A stretch of DNA of 64,000 bases from Bacteroidetes bacterium OLB12 (GTDB lineage Bacteria > Bacteroidota > Bacteroidia > Cytophagales > Cyclobacteriaceae), in the NCBI GenBank assembly GCA_001567185.1, contig LNFR01000020.1, forward strand, positions 1 to 64,000, read 5' to 3'. Shown piece after piece: positions 9,046 through 18,198 of this stretch. The notes beneath the pieces are model-generated. The model searched no databases. It was not told where the DNA came from and saw only the letters and a list, made by a program, of their open reading frames with translations. Made by a program: the position numbers and the translations under genes. The first letter of the stretch is position 1; each line of letters begins with the position of its first letter.

Positions 9046-9765
9046 TCACTCCTTCAGAATAATTTCTACCCTTCTGTTTTTTCTGCGCCCCTCTTCAAAT
9101 GTATTATCGCCAATCGGTTCACTGCTGCCTTTACCTTCAAACGTAATACGTCCAATTGCTATACCTTTATCCATCAGGTAAAGACCCACCGCCTCCGCAC
9201 GACTGGTGGACAACCGTTGGTTGTATGCTTCGCGGCCGGTATTATCCGTATGGCCGATTACATGCACTAAAATCTTTTGGTTGTCTTTCAGTAAATTCAC
9301 AAGCGTGTCTAATTGCTTTGTTACTTCTTTGTTTATGTTCGGGCTATTCACATCAAACAGCACATCGCTCAGAATAAATTTGCGCTCCACCGGAATAACA
9401 GGTGTAACTTTCTTTTTGATATCCGCTGTATCGGGTTTTGGTGCCGGAGGTTCGGTAGTGTGTACTTCGGCCTGAATGGTATCGCGTTTTATCTTCTTTA
9501 TTTGCGGATGATTTTTATAGTCGTTAAACCTGCGGGCTTCCTGCCCGCGCCTCCAGCCTGCTGCGCGCCTGCACCCTTCATTAAAGCAAAGTATCTTTTT
9601 AAAGAGATTATGTTTGGGCGCATGGGTAGTGCGCAATATTAGTTTGTTGGAAGCGGAAAGGTGCGTGATGGCTTTGGGGACGCGCACTTCAATATTATCC
9701 TGTGCCGAAACACGAATTACCAGTATTAAACTCAGGCCCAGGTAAGTGATCAGGATGTTGCGCAA
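9046..9765 (-). CDS. OmpA-like peptidoglycan-associated outer membrane protein
   Basis: A signal peptide (ending VSAQ) is followed by a variable, Pro- and Lys-rich linker and a C-terminal OmpA domain. The domain shows LFDVNSPNI, VIGHTDNTG (contact with diaminopimelate), YNQRLSTSRAEAV, ITFEGKGSSEPI and GRRKNRRVEI. It should tie the outer membrane to peptidoglycan. An odd Arg/Cys/Gly-rich stretch near residues 61-78 is encoded by GC-rich DNA containing a perfect 6-base-stem hairpin at 9532-9548, as if a small repeat had inserted in frame. It follows the SGNH gene by 11 bases and is likely its operon partner. Confidence 0.88.
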   Translation of the reverse strand: MRNILITYLGLSLILVIRVSAQDNIEVRVPKAITHLSASNKLILRTTHAPKHNLFKKILCFNEGCRRAAGWRRGQEARRFNDYKNHPQIKKIKRDTIQAEVHTTEPPAPKPDTADIKKKVTPVIPVERKFILSDVLFDVNSPNINKEVTKQLDTLVNLLKDNQKILVHVIGHTDNTGREAYNQRLSTSRAEAVGLYLMDKGIAIGRITFEGKGSSEPIGDNTFEEGRRKNRRVEIILKE

Positions 9766-9776
9766 GGGAGTAGCTA

Positions 9777-10430
9777 TTATAAAAACCGGTTTAATACTTT
9801 TGTCCAGATGGCATACCCTTTTTCATTCATGTGCAGGTTATCTTCCAGCAACAAACCCGGCAGCAAATTTCCATTTGCATCTAACATGGGTGTCCATACA
9901 TCTGCAAAATAAACATCCTTTCTAGATTTTGTCCAACTTTTCAATTTCGCGTTAAAGTCCTCGTACACTACCTTTAAATGCCAGCGGGCTTCACTTGGTT
10001 TGGGTGAAATAAAGATAATTTTTGCTTTCGGCAGTTCTTTTCGAATGGCGGAAAGCAACGAATCGGCATGGATAAGAATCTGCTCGGCTGTACGGCCGGC
10101 ATTCAGATCGTTATCGCCTTCGTATATAAATATTTTACGTGGCTTATAATTTAAAATCAGCGACTTCGAATAATAAAGCAAATCGCTCATTTCCGATCCT
10201 CCAAAACCACGGTTCAACACATTGTGAGCAGGAAAACTTTTACTGAGGTTAGGCCATAACCGGATGCTGGAGCTTCCGGTAAACAAAATCAGGTTCTTTG
10301 TATTAACAGACGGATCGCTTTTGGTCAATTCTTCCACTTCTTTTTGAAACCGGAGTGGATCCTGCGCCTGCAAATTTATTGAACCGGACACCACGAAAAG
10401 AAGGAACAAAATTCTACAAGTCATTTCCAT
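9777..10430 (-). CDS. Secreted SGNH/GDSL-type hydrolase
   Basis: 217 residues with a signal peptide. All SGNH blocks are visible: nucleophile serine in FTGSSSIR, the glycine in NRGFGGS, the asparagine in EGDNDLNAG, and the D-x-x-H dyad in DNLHMNEKGY. Such enzymes are esterases or acetylhydrolases, often acting on acetylated sugars; the real substrate is not known. Its start overlaps the end of the isomerase gene by 10 bases, so the two are translationally coupled. Confidence 0.88.
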   Translation of the reverse strand: MEMTCRILFLLFVVSGSINLQAQDPLRFQKEVEELTKSDPSVNTKNLILFTGSSSIRLWPNLSKSFPAHNVLNRGFGGSEMSDLLYYSKSLILNYKPRKIFIYEGDNDLNAGRTAEQILIHADSLLSAIRKELPKAKIIFISPKPSEARWHLKVVYEDFNAKLKSWTKSRKDVYFADVWTPMLDANGNLLPGLLLEDNLHMNEKGYAIWTKVLNRFL

Positions 10431-11278
10431 ACTTCATTTAGTTGTTGTTGTAAAGATATTCTTGCCGCGGCAGCCTGCTCGGTTATATTATTCCAACGGC
10501 ACTCCACTACCAGTTTGCCCGAGTAGTTTATTTGTTTAAGTGCGCGGAAGTACTCCCGAAAATCATCGCCCCGAGTGCCCGGTGGGGTACGGTCTTCCCG
10601 CTCAGCTATATCGCAATGCACTAAATAACCCCGGGTATCTAACAATACAGCGGCCGGTTCCTTTTCCTTCAACATGTGGTAGATATCTGCACACAGCCTG
10701 AAGTTAGGTTGATTTACGGCCTTCACAATTTCCAATGCTTCGGCCACTGTAGTAATAAAATTAGTTTCGGTAGTGTTCAGGTTCTCCAGTGCAAGGGTAA
10801 CACCAAACCGGTTGGCTTGCCGGGCCACGTTCCGCGCAAGGTCTATAAATTGCTTTTGCGCAAGTTCCTTTGAATATCCTTCCGGGATTCTTCGGGCACT
10901 ACCACTTCCCCAAATAATAAGATTGATACCTGCCTCCCTGCTTCGCTCAAAAACCTTTTGGGTGTATTTTAAGATTTCCTGTTCATCAACATCCGGCCCC
11001 ACCAGTTTTAAATCGCCCGGAATAAAAATGTTAAGGGCATAAACCGGAATGGTGAGTTTGCCAAGCTGACTTCGTTTGTATTGAAAGGCCGAATCAGAAA
11101 CAGACCTGGGCGAAACAAGCTGGGGGACTCCTTCTACCAGAAACGTGTAGCCTGCTTTACTTAAAATATTCTGCTGACTCAGATTGGCTACTACTCCAAC
11201 TTCCGGCTGCGCCTGTATGGTGTGCACAGCCAGGAAGAGAATAATTATTCGCAACAGGTTATCAAAACTCAAATCCAC
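10421..11278 (-). CDS. Exported sugar-phosphate isomerase/epimerase-like TIM-barrel protein
   Basis: 285 residues with a signal peptide (ending IQAQ). The barrel shows the AP-endonuclease-2/xylose-isomerase-like pattern: INLIIWGSG, VTLALENLNTTE, the metal site in RLCADIYHM, LVHCDIAERE and LVVECRW. Members isomerise or epimerise keto sugars or inositols using a divalent metal. Export to the periplasm is common among Bacteroidota members of the group. It overlaps the cupin gene upstream and the SGNH gene downstream by 10 bases each, making one tight transcription unit. Confidence 0.82.
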   Translation of the reverse strand: MDLSFDNLLRIIILFLAVHTIQAQPEVGVVANLSQQNILSKAGYTFLVEGVPQLVSPRSVSDSAFQYKRSQLGKLTIPVYALNIFIPGDLKLVGPDVDEQEILKYTQKVFERSREAGINLIIWGSGSARRIPEGYSKELAQKQFIDLARNVARQANRFGVTLALENLNTTETNFITTVAEALEIVKAVNQPNFRLCADIYHMLKEKEPAAVLLDTRGYLVHCDIAEREDRTPPGTRGDDFREYFRALKQINYSGKLVVECRWNNITEQAAAARISLQQQLNEVWK

Positions 11279-11631
11279 TTTTGATTATGTACGGTGCGTT
11301 CGTGTTCTATATTTCCGGTATGCGCTGTTGCTTTTGGTTCAAACAACATCAACCATACTTCTTCGCCATTGGTACGCGGATTATGTTCTACCCCTTTGGG
11401 TACAACTATCATTTCGCCTTCGCAGATAACTTCGGTGCGATCGCGAAAGTCCATATACAATGTGCCTTTAAAAACCAGGAATAACTCGTCTTCGTTTTCA
11501 TGACTGTGCCAAACAAACTGGTCTTTTACCTTGGCTAGTTTTACATACTGCCCATTCAGTTCGCCAATAAGTTTCGGTGTCCATGTTTCTGAAAACAGAT
11601 CGAATTTGTTGAGTATATTAATTACAGCCAT
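11269..11631 (-). CDS. Small single-domain cupin
   Basis: 120 residues forming one conserved beta-barrel. The first cupin motif is in WHSHENEDELFLVFKG (metal ligands H, H, E) and the second in VVPKGVEHNP (H). It has no signal peptide. Such proteins bind small acids or sugars or act as metal enzymes; the role here is unknown. It is the first gene of the overlapping set cupin, isomerase, SGNH hydrolase, followed closely by the OmpA-like gene. Confidence 0.85.
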   Translation of the reverse strand: MAVINILNKFDLFSETWTPKLIGELNGQYVKLAKVKDQFVWHSHENEDELFLVFKGTLYMDFRDRTEVICEGEMIVVPKGVEHNPRTNGEEVWLMLFEPKATAHTGNIEHERTVHNQKWI

Positions 11632-11733
11632 AGTGAAAGCAACGCGAATTATGTTTAAAGATAAGTCCGAATTTAGTACCGCACAAAACTGATTAACAGG
11701 CTAAGGCTGATTGGTCTTTGGTAACTTAACTGG

Positions 11734-12486
11734 TTAAACCAGCATTGCTACAGCCGCCACCACGGTCATACCAATAATAAACCACCGGTAGAGTGTATCA
11801 TTTAGCTGGCGCACTAATATTATTCCAAGCCACGCACCCAACAGAATTACAGGCAAAGTAAGTAAATTCAATAGCACGGTACGCCACGTAATGGTGTGCC
11901 ATAAAAACACATGAAACGGAACCTTAAACCAATTTACAACCAAAAAGAACCAGGCGGTTGTTCCGATAAATACGTTTTTGGGTAGCCGTACAGAAAGTAA
12001 ATACACACTCATAACCGAGCCCGCCAGGTTGCCCACCATAGAAGTAAAACCCCCGGCTACTCCGGTTGCAATTGCAAATGACTTTTGTTGAGGAATCCGA
12101 TCGGGACTTAATCGTTCCAGCCAAACCATGATTATCAGGCTCACTACAATGGTGCCGGCCATAATCACTTTAAACACAGTATCATCAATATATTTTCCAA
12201 GTACAGTACCCAGCACCACGCCTACTGCCGCCCACGGAAACAAAATCTTTAAGTGTTGCCATGAAGCATGCCGATGATAATACCAAACACCAAACACATC
12301 GGCTATAATGAGCATGGGTAACAAAACGCCACTGGATACCTGCCCCCCAAATACAACAGCAAGCAACGGTACGGATAACATGCCCGCTCCAAACACGCCC
12401 GTCTTAGACATGCCGGTGAGTAAAGCCACGGCAAGAATGATTGTAACTTCAGTGTAAGTAAGGTTGAAGGAGAAGATGTGTAGCAC
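11734..12486 (-). CDS. TauE/SafE-family membrane anion exporter
   Basis: 250 residues with about eight hydrophobic helices in two similar halves. The opening TGMSKTGVFGAGMLSVP and the second-half TGVAGGFTSMVGNLAG are the repeated family motifs. TauE/SafE proteins are proposed exporters of sulfite or organosulfonates, but this is shown for few members. It stands alone between the cupin operon and the carbohydrate-binding lipoprotein. Confidence 0.88.
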   Translation of the reverse strand: MLHIFSFNLTYTEVTIILAVALLTGMSKTGVFGAGMLSVPLLAVVFGGQVSSGVLLPMLIIADVFGVWYYHRHASWQHLKILFPWAAVGVVLGTVLGKYIDDTVFKVIMAGTIVVSLIIMVWLERLSPDRIPQQKSFAIATGVAGGFTSMVGNLAGSVMSVYLLSVRLPKNVFIGTTAWFFLVVNWFKVPFHVFLWHTITWRTVLLNLLTLPVILLGAWLGIILVRQLNDTLYRWFIIGMTVVAAVAMLV

Positions 12487-12682
12487 AGGGAAAAATTACT
12501 GATTTACTTGCGACTGGTTTGTTGTTACCAAATTTAAGTGTTTTGTTCGCAAAGCTAATTGAATAATTCAGACCGTGTTACCAAAGGCCGAAGACGCGAA
12601 ACCTAACTTTTCAACCTATTTCCGTTTCAATAAAATTGTCGCCTGGCAAAAACAATTTTTGCACGTAGCTAATTAAAAAAAT

Positions 12683-12706
12683 AAAGGTTGGCTTTCGCCA
12701 ACCTTT
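12683..12706 (-). terminator. Rho-independent terminator
   Basis: A perfect 10-base stem (AAAGGTTGGC with GCCAACCTTT) around a 4-base loop. On the - strand it is followed by a T-rich run. It lies 46 bases after the stop of the carbohydrate-binding lipoprotein gene and should end that transcript. Confidence 0.85.
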
Positions 12707-12751
12707 CTGTTACAAACAATCAACCCCCCAAAGCAAGCTTCAGGTTACACC

Positions 12752-14752
12752 CTAAAACGTAACGTTTGTAACAATGCTACTTACCGTAAAAGTACCCTTC
12801 TGTGTACCCCCTGTATAGGTGCCGCCTACGGTTAATCCATTGGTAGTAGTTCCTCCACTCACACTTCCACCTGTCAATACTTTGTAAGATCCGGTTTTAA
12901 GATCGGATGAACTGAAAACAAAGTAGCCGGCATTACGGATGGGTTTGTAAGTAACCAATGAATTGCCATTTGCATCCTGTATTACAAACAACGTATTAGC
13001 CGAAACACTTGTGCGGATAAGGGCATTGTATTGCGTGGATGAAGAACTCATTCCTTGAATCATATTTCCTGAAGGACCTGATGCAATAAAATATCCACCC
13101 GACACTTTGAATGTGCCGTTATAATCGAGTGCCACTTCTGGTTGTGAGGAAGGGCCTTGTACAATTACCGTTCCGCCCGTCATCACCACACTGCCATTGC
13201 TATCAACCGGATCTCCTGCGGTTGAACTTAATGAAACAGTACCACCGGCAAATGTGAGCAAACTACCATCGTCCGACTCACCCCCTGATCCTTTGGTGGC
13301 ATTCACACAATCATCTGAAGAGATTACACTTATATTTCCGTTGTTCAGCGTAATGGACGGTGCTTCGATACCTTCGGTTGATTTTGTTATGTTGATGGTG
13401 CCCCCATTTATGGTAATGGAAACATCTGATTTAATACCATCATCGGTAGCGGAAATATCCAGTGTACCGTCATTAATAATGATTGCACCATCACTTGATA
13501 TTGCTTTGGCTTCGTAGCTATCGCCCCCATACGTAAACTCGCCACCCGATACGGTAATGCCCAGCGTACCTTTATTGATGGTTAATGTACCATCCGTTTT
13601 TATACCTTTTCCTCCGGCACCCGTGCCCGATATTGAAAGCACCCCGCCATCCAGCAGAAATGTATTAGAACAGTTAATACCGGCAGGAGAAGAAACATCT
13701 GCATCGTCTGTATCATAAAAGGCTGCCCCGGTAGTTCCAATTGCAACGTTACCTCCCGTAATTGCTACATCGGCTGCTTTTATCCCCTTCGAACCTTTAC
13801 CCGACACAGCTAATGCTACTGCGGCCGTACTTTCAATCGTTACCGTACTTGCACTCTCCAGGGCATGGCCTTTATCGCCTGTTGTGGTTACAGTAACAGT
13901 ACCACCGGAAATAGTCACATAGGGAGTTATGCTGGTATCTGTACCCTCGTAGGTGGTAGCAATGCCTTCATCCGTGGCAGTAACCTCAATGGTACCCCCG
14001 CTAATTTCAATATACCCCTCCTCTACTTCAATTCCATCTCCTAATGAATTAACTACAACGGTACCGCCCGACATTTTAAAATAATCATTTATATGGAATG
14101 CATCCGAAACCTTTGACGTGGCATGAATGTCGCCCTGCGTTATTGAAATATAATCATCACTGCAAATGGCATGTTTGTAATTTCCGGTAACGTACAGCGA
14201 TCCGGTTCCAGTAAAGATCAGTTGACCCTCACTAAAGAAGGCACCTTTACTATCGGTTTCGGTAGCCGCATATGTGGCCCCGTCAATTAATTTATTCAAC
14301 GTACCACCAACAACAGTAACGGTTGCCTTTTTTCCAGACTGGATATTGATGGCGGGACCATCGGTATTATAAATACCCACCCCGTTTAGAACAAGGTTAT
14401 ACTTATAATCGCTGTTTATCTTTAACGAACCGTTTGTTGTGATGCCTGACAACACATAACCCACTTCAACCGTGGTAGTAGTGGCTGTAACTACCACATC
14501 GCTGCCCGAAACAGCAACCGTAACTCCTGCGCTCTCAAAAGGATTCGTTACCGAAACCGCACTTGATGAAAACACAATCAATACGGAATTGGCAACGGTT
14601 GTATCCTTGGAATTTGTGACAAAGTCCATGTCACTGCCATCTACAATTGTTTCCTCTTCTTCATTAAGAATTTCTTCTTCTTCACACGCCTGAAAAAGAA
14701 AAATGGCTGGCAAAAACACCAGGCCAAAATAAACTAACCGAACGAGTTTCAT
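12752..14752 (-). CDS. Cthe_2159-type carbohydrate-binding lipoprotein
   Basis: 666 residues. A lipoprotein signal (FLFQAC) is followed by an acidic tether (EEEEILNEEEE). The rest is a long array of beta-helix-like turns with recurring ISGGT, GDGI, GIKTDG, ITINGGT and KGIKA elements, the pattern of the Cthe_2159 carbohydrate-binding domain (PF14262). The characterised Clostridium protein binds cellulose and polygalacturonate with a right-handed beta-helix. Surface binding of plant or microbial polysaccharide is therefore likely but not shown. It is monocistronic with its own terminator. Confidence 0.82.
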   Translation of the reverse strand: MKLVRLVYFGLVFLPAIFLFQACEEEEILNEEEETIVDGSDMDFVTNSKDTTVANSVLIVFSSSAVSVTNPFESAGVTVAVSGSDVVVTATTTTVEVGYVLSGITTNGSLKINSDYKYNLVLNGVGIYNTDGPAINIQSGKKATVTVVGGTLNKLIDGATYAATETDSKGAFFSEGQLIFTGTGSLYVTGNYKHAICSDDYISITQGDIHATSKVSDAFHINDYFKMSGGTVVVNSLGDGIEVEEGYIEISGGTIEVTATDEGIATTYEGTDTSITPYVTISGGTVTVTTTGDKGHALESASTVTIESTAAVALAVSGKGSKGIKAADVAITGGNVAIGTTGAAFYDTDDADVSSPAGINCSNTFLLDGGVLSISGTGAGGKGIKTDGTLTINKGTLGITVSGGEFTYGGDSYEAKAISSDGAIIINDGTLDISATDDGIKSDVSITINGGTINITKSTEGIEAPSITLNNGNISVISSDDCVNATKGSGGESDDGSLLTFAGGTVSLSSTAGDPVDSNGSVVMTGGTVIVQGPSSQPEVALDYNGTFKVSGGYFIASGPSGNMIQGMSSSSTQYNALIRTSVSANTLFVIQDANGNSLVTYKPIRNAGYFVFSSSDLKTGSYKVLTGGSVSGGTTTNGLTVGGTYTGGTQKGTFTVSSIVTNVTF

Positions 14753-14897
14753 ATTTTTATGAGTTGATTTGCTATTAGTAACGCAAATCTGCCGTACTAA
14801 TTCCTTATGGCCTGATGAATTAGATGAATTGGTTAAATCTATCGGTCAATCCGTGCGGGCATAATAGTTAATGGACCGGGTGTGGCAGGTATTTGAG

Positions 14898-15521
14898 TTA
14901 CCTGCTATTTTTGAGATACTTCCAGTTGCGAACCTTTCCTTCGGCCAGCCACCCTATTGCAGTAGTTATTCGCCTTTCGCGGGTAGTTTCGGTTTTCGCG
15001 TCTGTTATCCACTCCACATATTCTTTTCGATTGGAGTAACTGAAATTTGTAAAAGTTTTTAATGCCAATGGATTAGCGTTCAGTGCTTTTTTAAAATATG
15101 GCGGCACGTGCAATGCTTTACTTTCAGTCGCGGGTTTTTTGGCTACCTTAATGCCGGAATCATTTAGTTTTGCTGCTTCCTTAATATACTGAATAAGAAC
15201 TTTGTCGGGTGGGAGGTCTTTCAGAGATTGGATTTTACCCAGATGCCCCATGGCCGTTTCGCGGGCGGCTTGCTTCACCAGCGATTTGTCCTTCATGAGG
15301 GAAGCTTTCCAAAAACCAAAGGCGCAATGTTGTTTAAATGCGGCCATGTTGCAGAGTATTCCTTTATACTCAAACACCGGAAAACTCCACTTTATAGTTT
15401 CCTCTACATCAGGGCATGCAATGTGAACCAACTCCCGTAAGTGGGTAAGAATGGGTATGGCAAAATCGGCCGACTTTAAAATATAGGTGTCAATTCGTTT
15501 ATCGCGCTTTCCCATATTCAA
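14898..15521 (-). CDS. YdeI/OmpD-associated protein with DUF1801 domain
   Basis: 207 residues. The N-terminal half is a DUF1801 fold (LRELVHIACPDVEETIKWSFPVFEYKG, with the usual FGFWK further on). The C-terminal third is the YdeI tail (VPPYFKKAL, NFSYSNRKEYVEWITDAK, RERRI). The combination is common in Bacteroidota. Its role is unknown; related proteins are tied to antimicrobial-peptide resistance in a few species. Start is at 15521, or at the Met two codons later. Confidence 0.82.
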   Translation of the reverse strand: MNMGKRDKRIDTYILKSADFAIPILTHLRELVHIACPDVEETIKWSFPVFEYKGILCNMAAFKQHCAFGFWKASLMKDKSLVKQAARETAMGHLGKIQSLKDLPPDKVLIQYIKEAAKLNDSGIKVAKKPATESKALHVPPYFKKALNANPLALKTFTNFSYSNRKEYVEWITDAKTETTRERRITTAIGWLAEGKVRNWKYLKNSR

Positions 15522-15636
15522 TATTATGGCACCTGCGGCAGGAATCCTATACCGGGTTAGAAATATCCAAAAAGAGGATACTGATTGTGCATCCTAACCT
15601 CAATTTTCTATTTTTACAATCCAATTTCACAGAACC

Positions 15637-16344
15637 ATGGGTCGTATATTCGAGAAGAGAAAACACAAAATGTTCGCGCGCTTTGACAAAATGGCCAAAG
15701 CCTTTACGCGCATCGGAAAAGATATTGCTATTGCTGTAAAACAAGGCGGGCCCAACCCCGATAACAATCCGCGCCTGCGCATGGCTATTCAAAATGCCAA
15801 AGGCGTAAATATGCCAAAAGATCGCGTGGAAGCTGCTATTAAGCGTGCATCCAGCAAAGAAGAAAAAGACTTTCAGGAGGTAGTGTACGAAGGGTATGCC
15901 CCACACGGAGTGCCGGTAATTGTTGCCTGTGCTACCGATAACCCAACGCGCACCGTAGCCAACGTAAGGTTACATTTTTCCAAGAATGGTGGCAGCATGG
16001 GTAACTCGGGTTCGGTTATGTTTCTGTTTGAACACCGCGGGGTGTTTAAGTTCGATCCTGCCAAACTAAATTTAGAAGAAGTTGAATTGGATTTGATTGA
16101 TGCCGGTGCCGAAGATATTCAGCAGGAAGAGGAAGAAATAATTGTGTACACCAAGTTTACCGAGTTCGGGCACATGCAAAAATTTCTGGAATCAAAAGGC
16201 TGGGAACCGAAGAGTTCTGAACTGCAATACATACCCACCACCACCAAAGAATTAACAGAGGCTGAACAAGACGAGGTAATGGAATGTATTGGCGCCCTGG
16301 AAGCGGATGATGATGTACAAAACGTCTATCATAACCTTGCCTGA
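15637..16344 (+). CDS. yebC: YebC/PmpR-family translation or transcription factor
   Basis: 235 residues, full length. The N-terminus has the Bacteroidota form of the family start (MGRIFEKRKHKMFARFDKMA) with KAFTRIGKDIAIAVKQGG, NPRLRMAIQNAK, NMPKDRVEAAIKRA and YEGYAPHGVPVIVACATDN. The family has been described as DNA-binding regulators, and more recently as factors that ease ribosome stalling on proline-rich sequences. The stop overlaps the start of the next gene by one base, so the two are coupled. Confidence 0.95.
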   Translation: MGRIFEKRKHKMFARFDKMAKAFTRIGKDIAIAVKQGGPNPDNNPRLRMAIQNAKGVNMPKDRVEAAIKRASSKEEKDFQEVVYEGYAPHGVPVIVACATDNPTRTVANVRLHFSKNGGSMGNSGSVMFLFEHRGVFKFDPAKLNLEEVELDLIDAGAEDIQQEEEEIIVYTKFTEFGHMQKFLESKGWEPKSSELQYIPTTTKELTEAEQDEVMECIGALEADDDVQNVYHNLA

Positions 16345-17081
16345 TGAAAATTGCAGCGTTGATATTGTCTTTCATATCTGCAACCGCTGCTTACGCACAG
16401 GATTCGATCCGGTTTTCAACCATCCATTTTTATGGTGGTGTACAAACCGCCATACCGGCCAAAGAGTTTCGCGAAGTAATTGATAACTCGTTCGGCAATC
16501 TTGGCTTTGGTTTAAATATTGGCCTGGTATTAAGTCCGCTTGGCGATAAGAAACCATCACCCATTTTGCTGGGTGCCGATTTTGGTTGCTTCACATATGG
16601 AAATGAAAAGCAAGCAGCCTCCACAAATGTGCCAGCACTAAAAACCACGCACAACGTTTTTACATGGAATGCCATTGCCCGGCTAAAACCCACACACCAT
16701 AAAGGCCGTGTTATTCCGTTTGCCGATGGGCTGCTGGGCTTAAAACTTTTTAATTCCAGAACCAAGATTGATAAAAATGTAACGGATATTATTTTCAACA
16801 CCGACCAGCGCGAGGTTATTAACAACGTAAAAGATACCGGCTTGAACTATGGACTCGGGCTGGGATTCTATACCTCACCTAAACAAAATTCTAATCCAGG
16901 CTTTCAATTACGGGTGCTTTATTTGTGGGGCGATGAAGTGAAATATGTTGTTCGTAATTCAGTAGCGGTTGATCAGGACGGTTTTGTTACCTTTTCCACC
17001 AACCGGGCCAATACCTCGATGGTGATCGTTCAACTCAACTTTACAGCCCTGGGGCTTAAAACGCTGTTCGGTTCTTATTAA
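16344..17081 (+). CDS. Predicted outer-membrane beta-barrel protein, unknown function
   Basis: 245 residues with a signal peptide (MKIAALILSFISATAAYAQ) and alternating hydrophobic/polar strands with many glycines and aromatics (FGFGLNIGLVL-like runs, GLNYGLGLGFYT). The C-terminal strand ends FGSY, fitting a barrel inserted by the BAM machinery. No family was recognised. It overlaps the yebC stop by one base, an unusual pairing of an envelope gene with a translation factor, probably just economical packing. Confidence 0.7.
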   Translation: MKIAALILSFISATAAYAQDSIRFSTIHFYGGVQTAIPAKEFREVIDNSFGNLGFGLNIGLVLSPLGDKKPSPILLGADFGCFTYGNEKQAASTNVPALKTTHNVFTWNAIARLKPTHHKGRVIPFADGLLGLKLFNSRTKIDKNVTDIIFNTDQREVINNVKDTGLNYGLGLGFYTSPKQNSNPGFQLRVLYLWGDEVKYVVRNSVAVDQDGFVTFSTNRANTSMVIVQLNFTALGLKTLFGSY

Positions 17082-17232
17082 CCCGCCCTTCCAAAAAGCC
17101 CAAAAATCGGTCAAACGACCCCCATTGGGGCTTATTTATTCCCTTATTTTCTTAGTTTTGTAATTCTGCCATATGCAGAAAATGGTTTTTTTAACGTTTT
17201 AAGACCAATATAATAACCAACCTAAACACCAC

Positions 17233-18198
17233 ATGAAGGCCGCCTTCTCGGGCTTATTTTTCTTCCTGATCGTTCAGGTTTCCGCGCAAGACGTTGAGTC
17301 GTATGGCGTATTCGGAGGGTTCAATTTTCCCTTTACGGTAGATCAGGGCTTGCAGAAGGATCCACGATTTTATGGCAAGTTCACCATCCGGGCTACCCCG
17401 GTAGGCTTTTCTTATGGGTACGATCGCGTGGGCCATGGCGTACTCTTTACCCCCAATTATTCACAAATCGGGCAGCAGTTTATTATTAAAAACTCTACGG
17501 GTGGTGAAGTCGGTACCCGCAACGTACAGATGAACTACCTCAGCGTTCCGGTAGCTTTAAAGCTGCACATCAACGATATGTCATTCTTTCGGCTAAGCTT
17601 AATTGCAGCAGTTGCTCCAAGTCTTTTGATTTCCGGCCAGGAAACCTATACCATCAACACTCCTTCTGGCGCAAGCAAACTCAGGTATCCGAAAGGGGTG
17701 AGTGTACCCACCGACCCCGGATACGAAATTGTTTATGATGGTGTGTATGTGCCCGATATGAACAAGGCTGTTTATGTACCTAAAAGTAAATTCAATGCTT
17801 TTCAATTGTTTGGATCGGTTGGCTTGCGTAGCGATTTCGACCTGAACGATGACTGGAGCCTTAACTTTGACGGTCGCGCAAACTTTGGAATTTTTGATAC
17901 CCGCAAATCCGCTTACCTCGATCAGTTAAAAACCCCAGCCGGCCCTGCCGATATTAACGGAAACCCGGGGGCTCCTGATCTTTATGGACAACGAAGAGAA
18001 ATTTTCCTTTCTGTGTCGTTCGGCCTTTCGCGAATCATTCAAATCAAACATTCCTATAAACCGAAGGTTACCACCCATGCCGATAATTTCAGAGCGGCAA
18101 ACGCTAAACCTCCCCGCTCAACCAGTGGCGTAAATGGTGGAATGACCAAACAAAAAGGTGGAGGTAAGAAGAAAAAAAGAGATGAGTTTTCTTTTTAA
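17233..18198 (+). CDS. PorT-like outer-membrane beta-barrel protein with basic C-terminal tail
   Basis: 321 residues. After a signal peptide (ending VSAQ) the protein has the strand pattern of the PorT/OMP_b-brl group: YGVFGGFNFPF, MNYLSVPVALKLHI, FQLFGSVGLRSDF, and REIFLSVSFGLSRI as a late strand. The last 50 residues are not barrel-like but Lys- and Gly-rich (KQKGGGKKKKRDEFSF). The final 21 bases of the gene are duplicated 103 bases downstream as part of a repeat, so the tail may have been created or extended by that repeat. Confidence 0.72.
   Translation: MKAAFSGLFFFLIVQVSAQDVESYGVFGGFNFPFTVDQGLQKDPRFYGKFTIRATPVGFSYGYDRVGHGVLFTPNYSQIGQQFIIKNSTGGEVGTRNVQMNYLSVPVALKLHINDMSFFRLSLIAAVAPSLLISGQETYTINTPSGASKLRYPKGVSVPTDPGYEIVYDGVYVPDMNKAVYVPKSKFNAFQLFGSVGLRSDFDLNDDWSLNFDGRANFGIFDTRKSAYLDQLKTPAGPADINGNPGAPDLYGQRREIFLSVSFGLSRIIQIKHSYKPKVTTHADNFRAANAKPPRSTSGVNGGMTKQKGGGKKKKRDEFSF

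Noticed and set aside
9532-9548. GC-rich hairpin as a terminator
   Set aside because: It lies inside an intact coding frame and lacks a T-run on either strand.
17153-17160. TAGTTTTG as promoter of the PorT-like gene
   Set aside because: It fits the -7 element, but no TTTG lies 19 bases upstream, so support is too weak to list.
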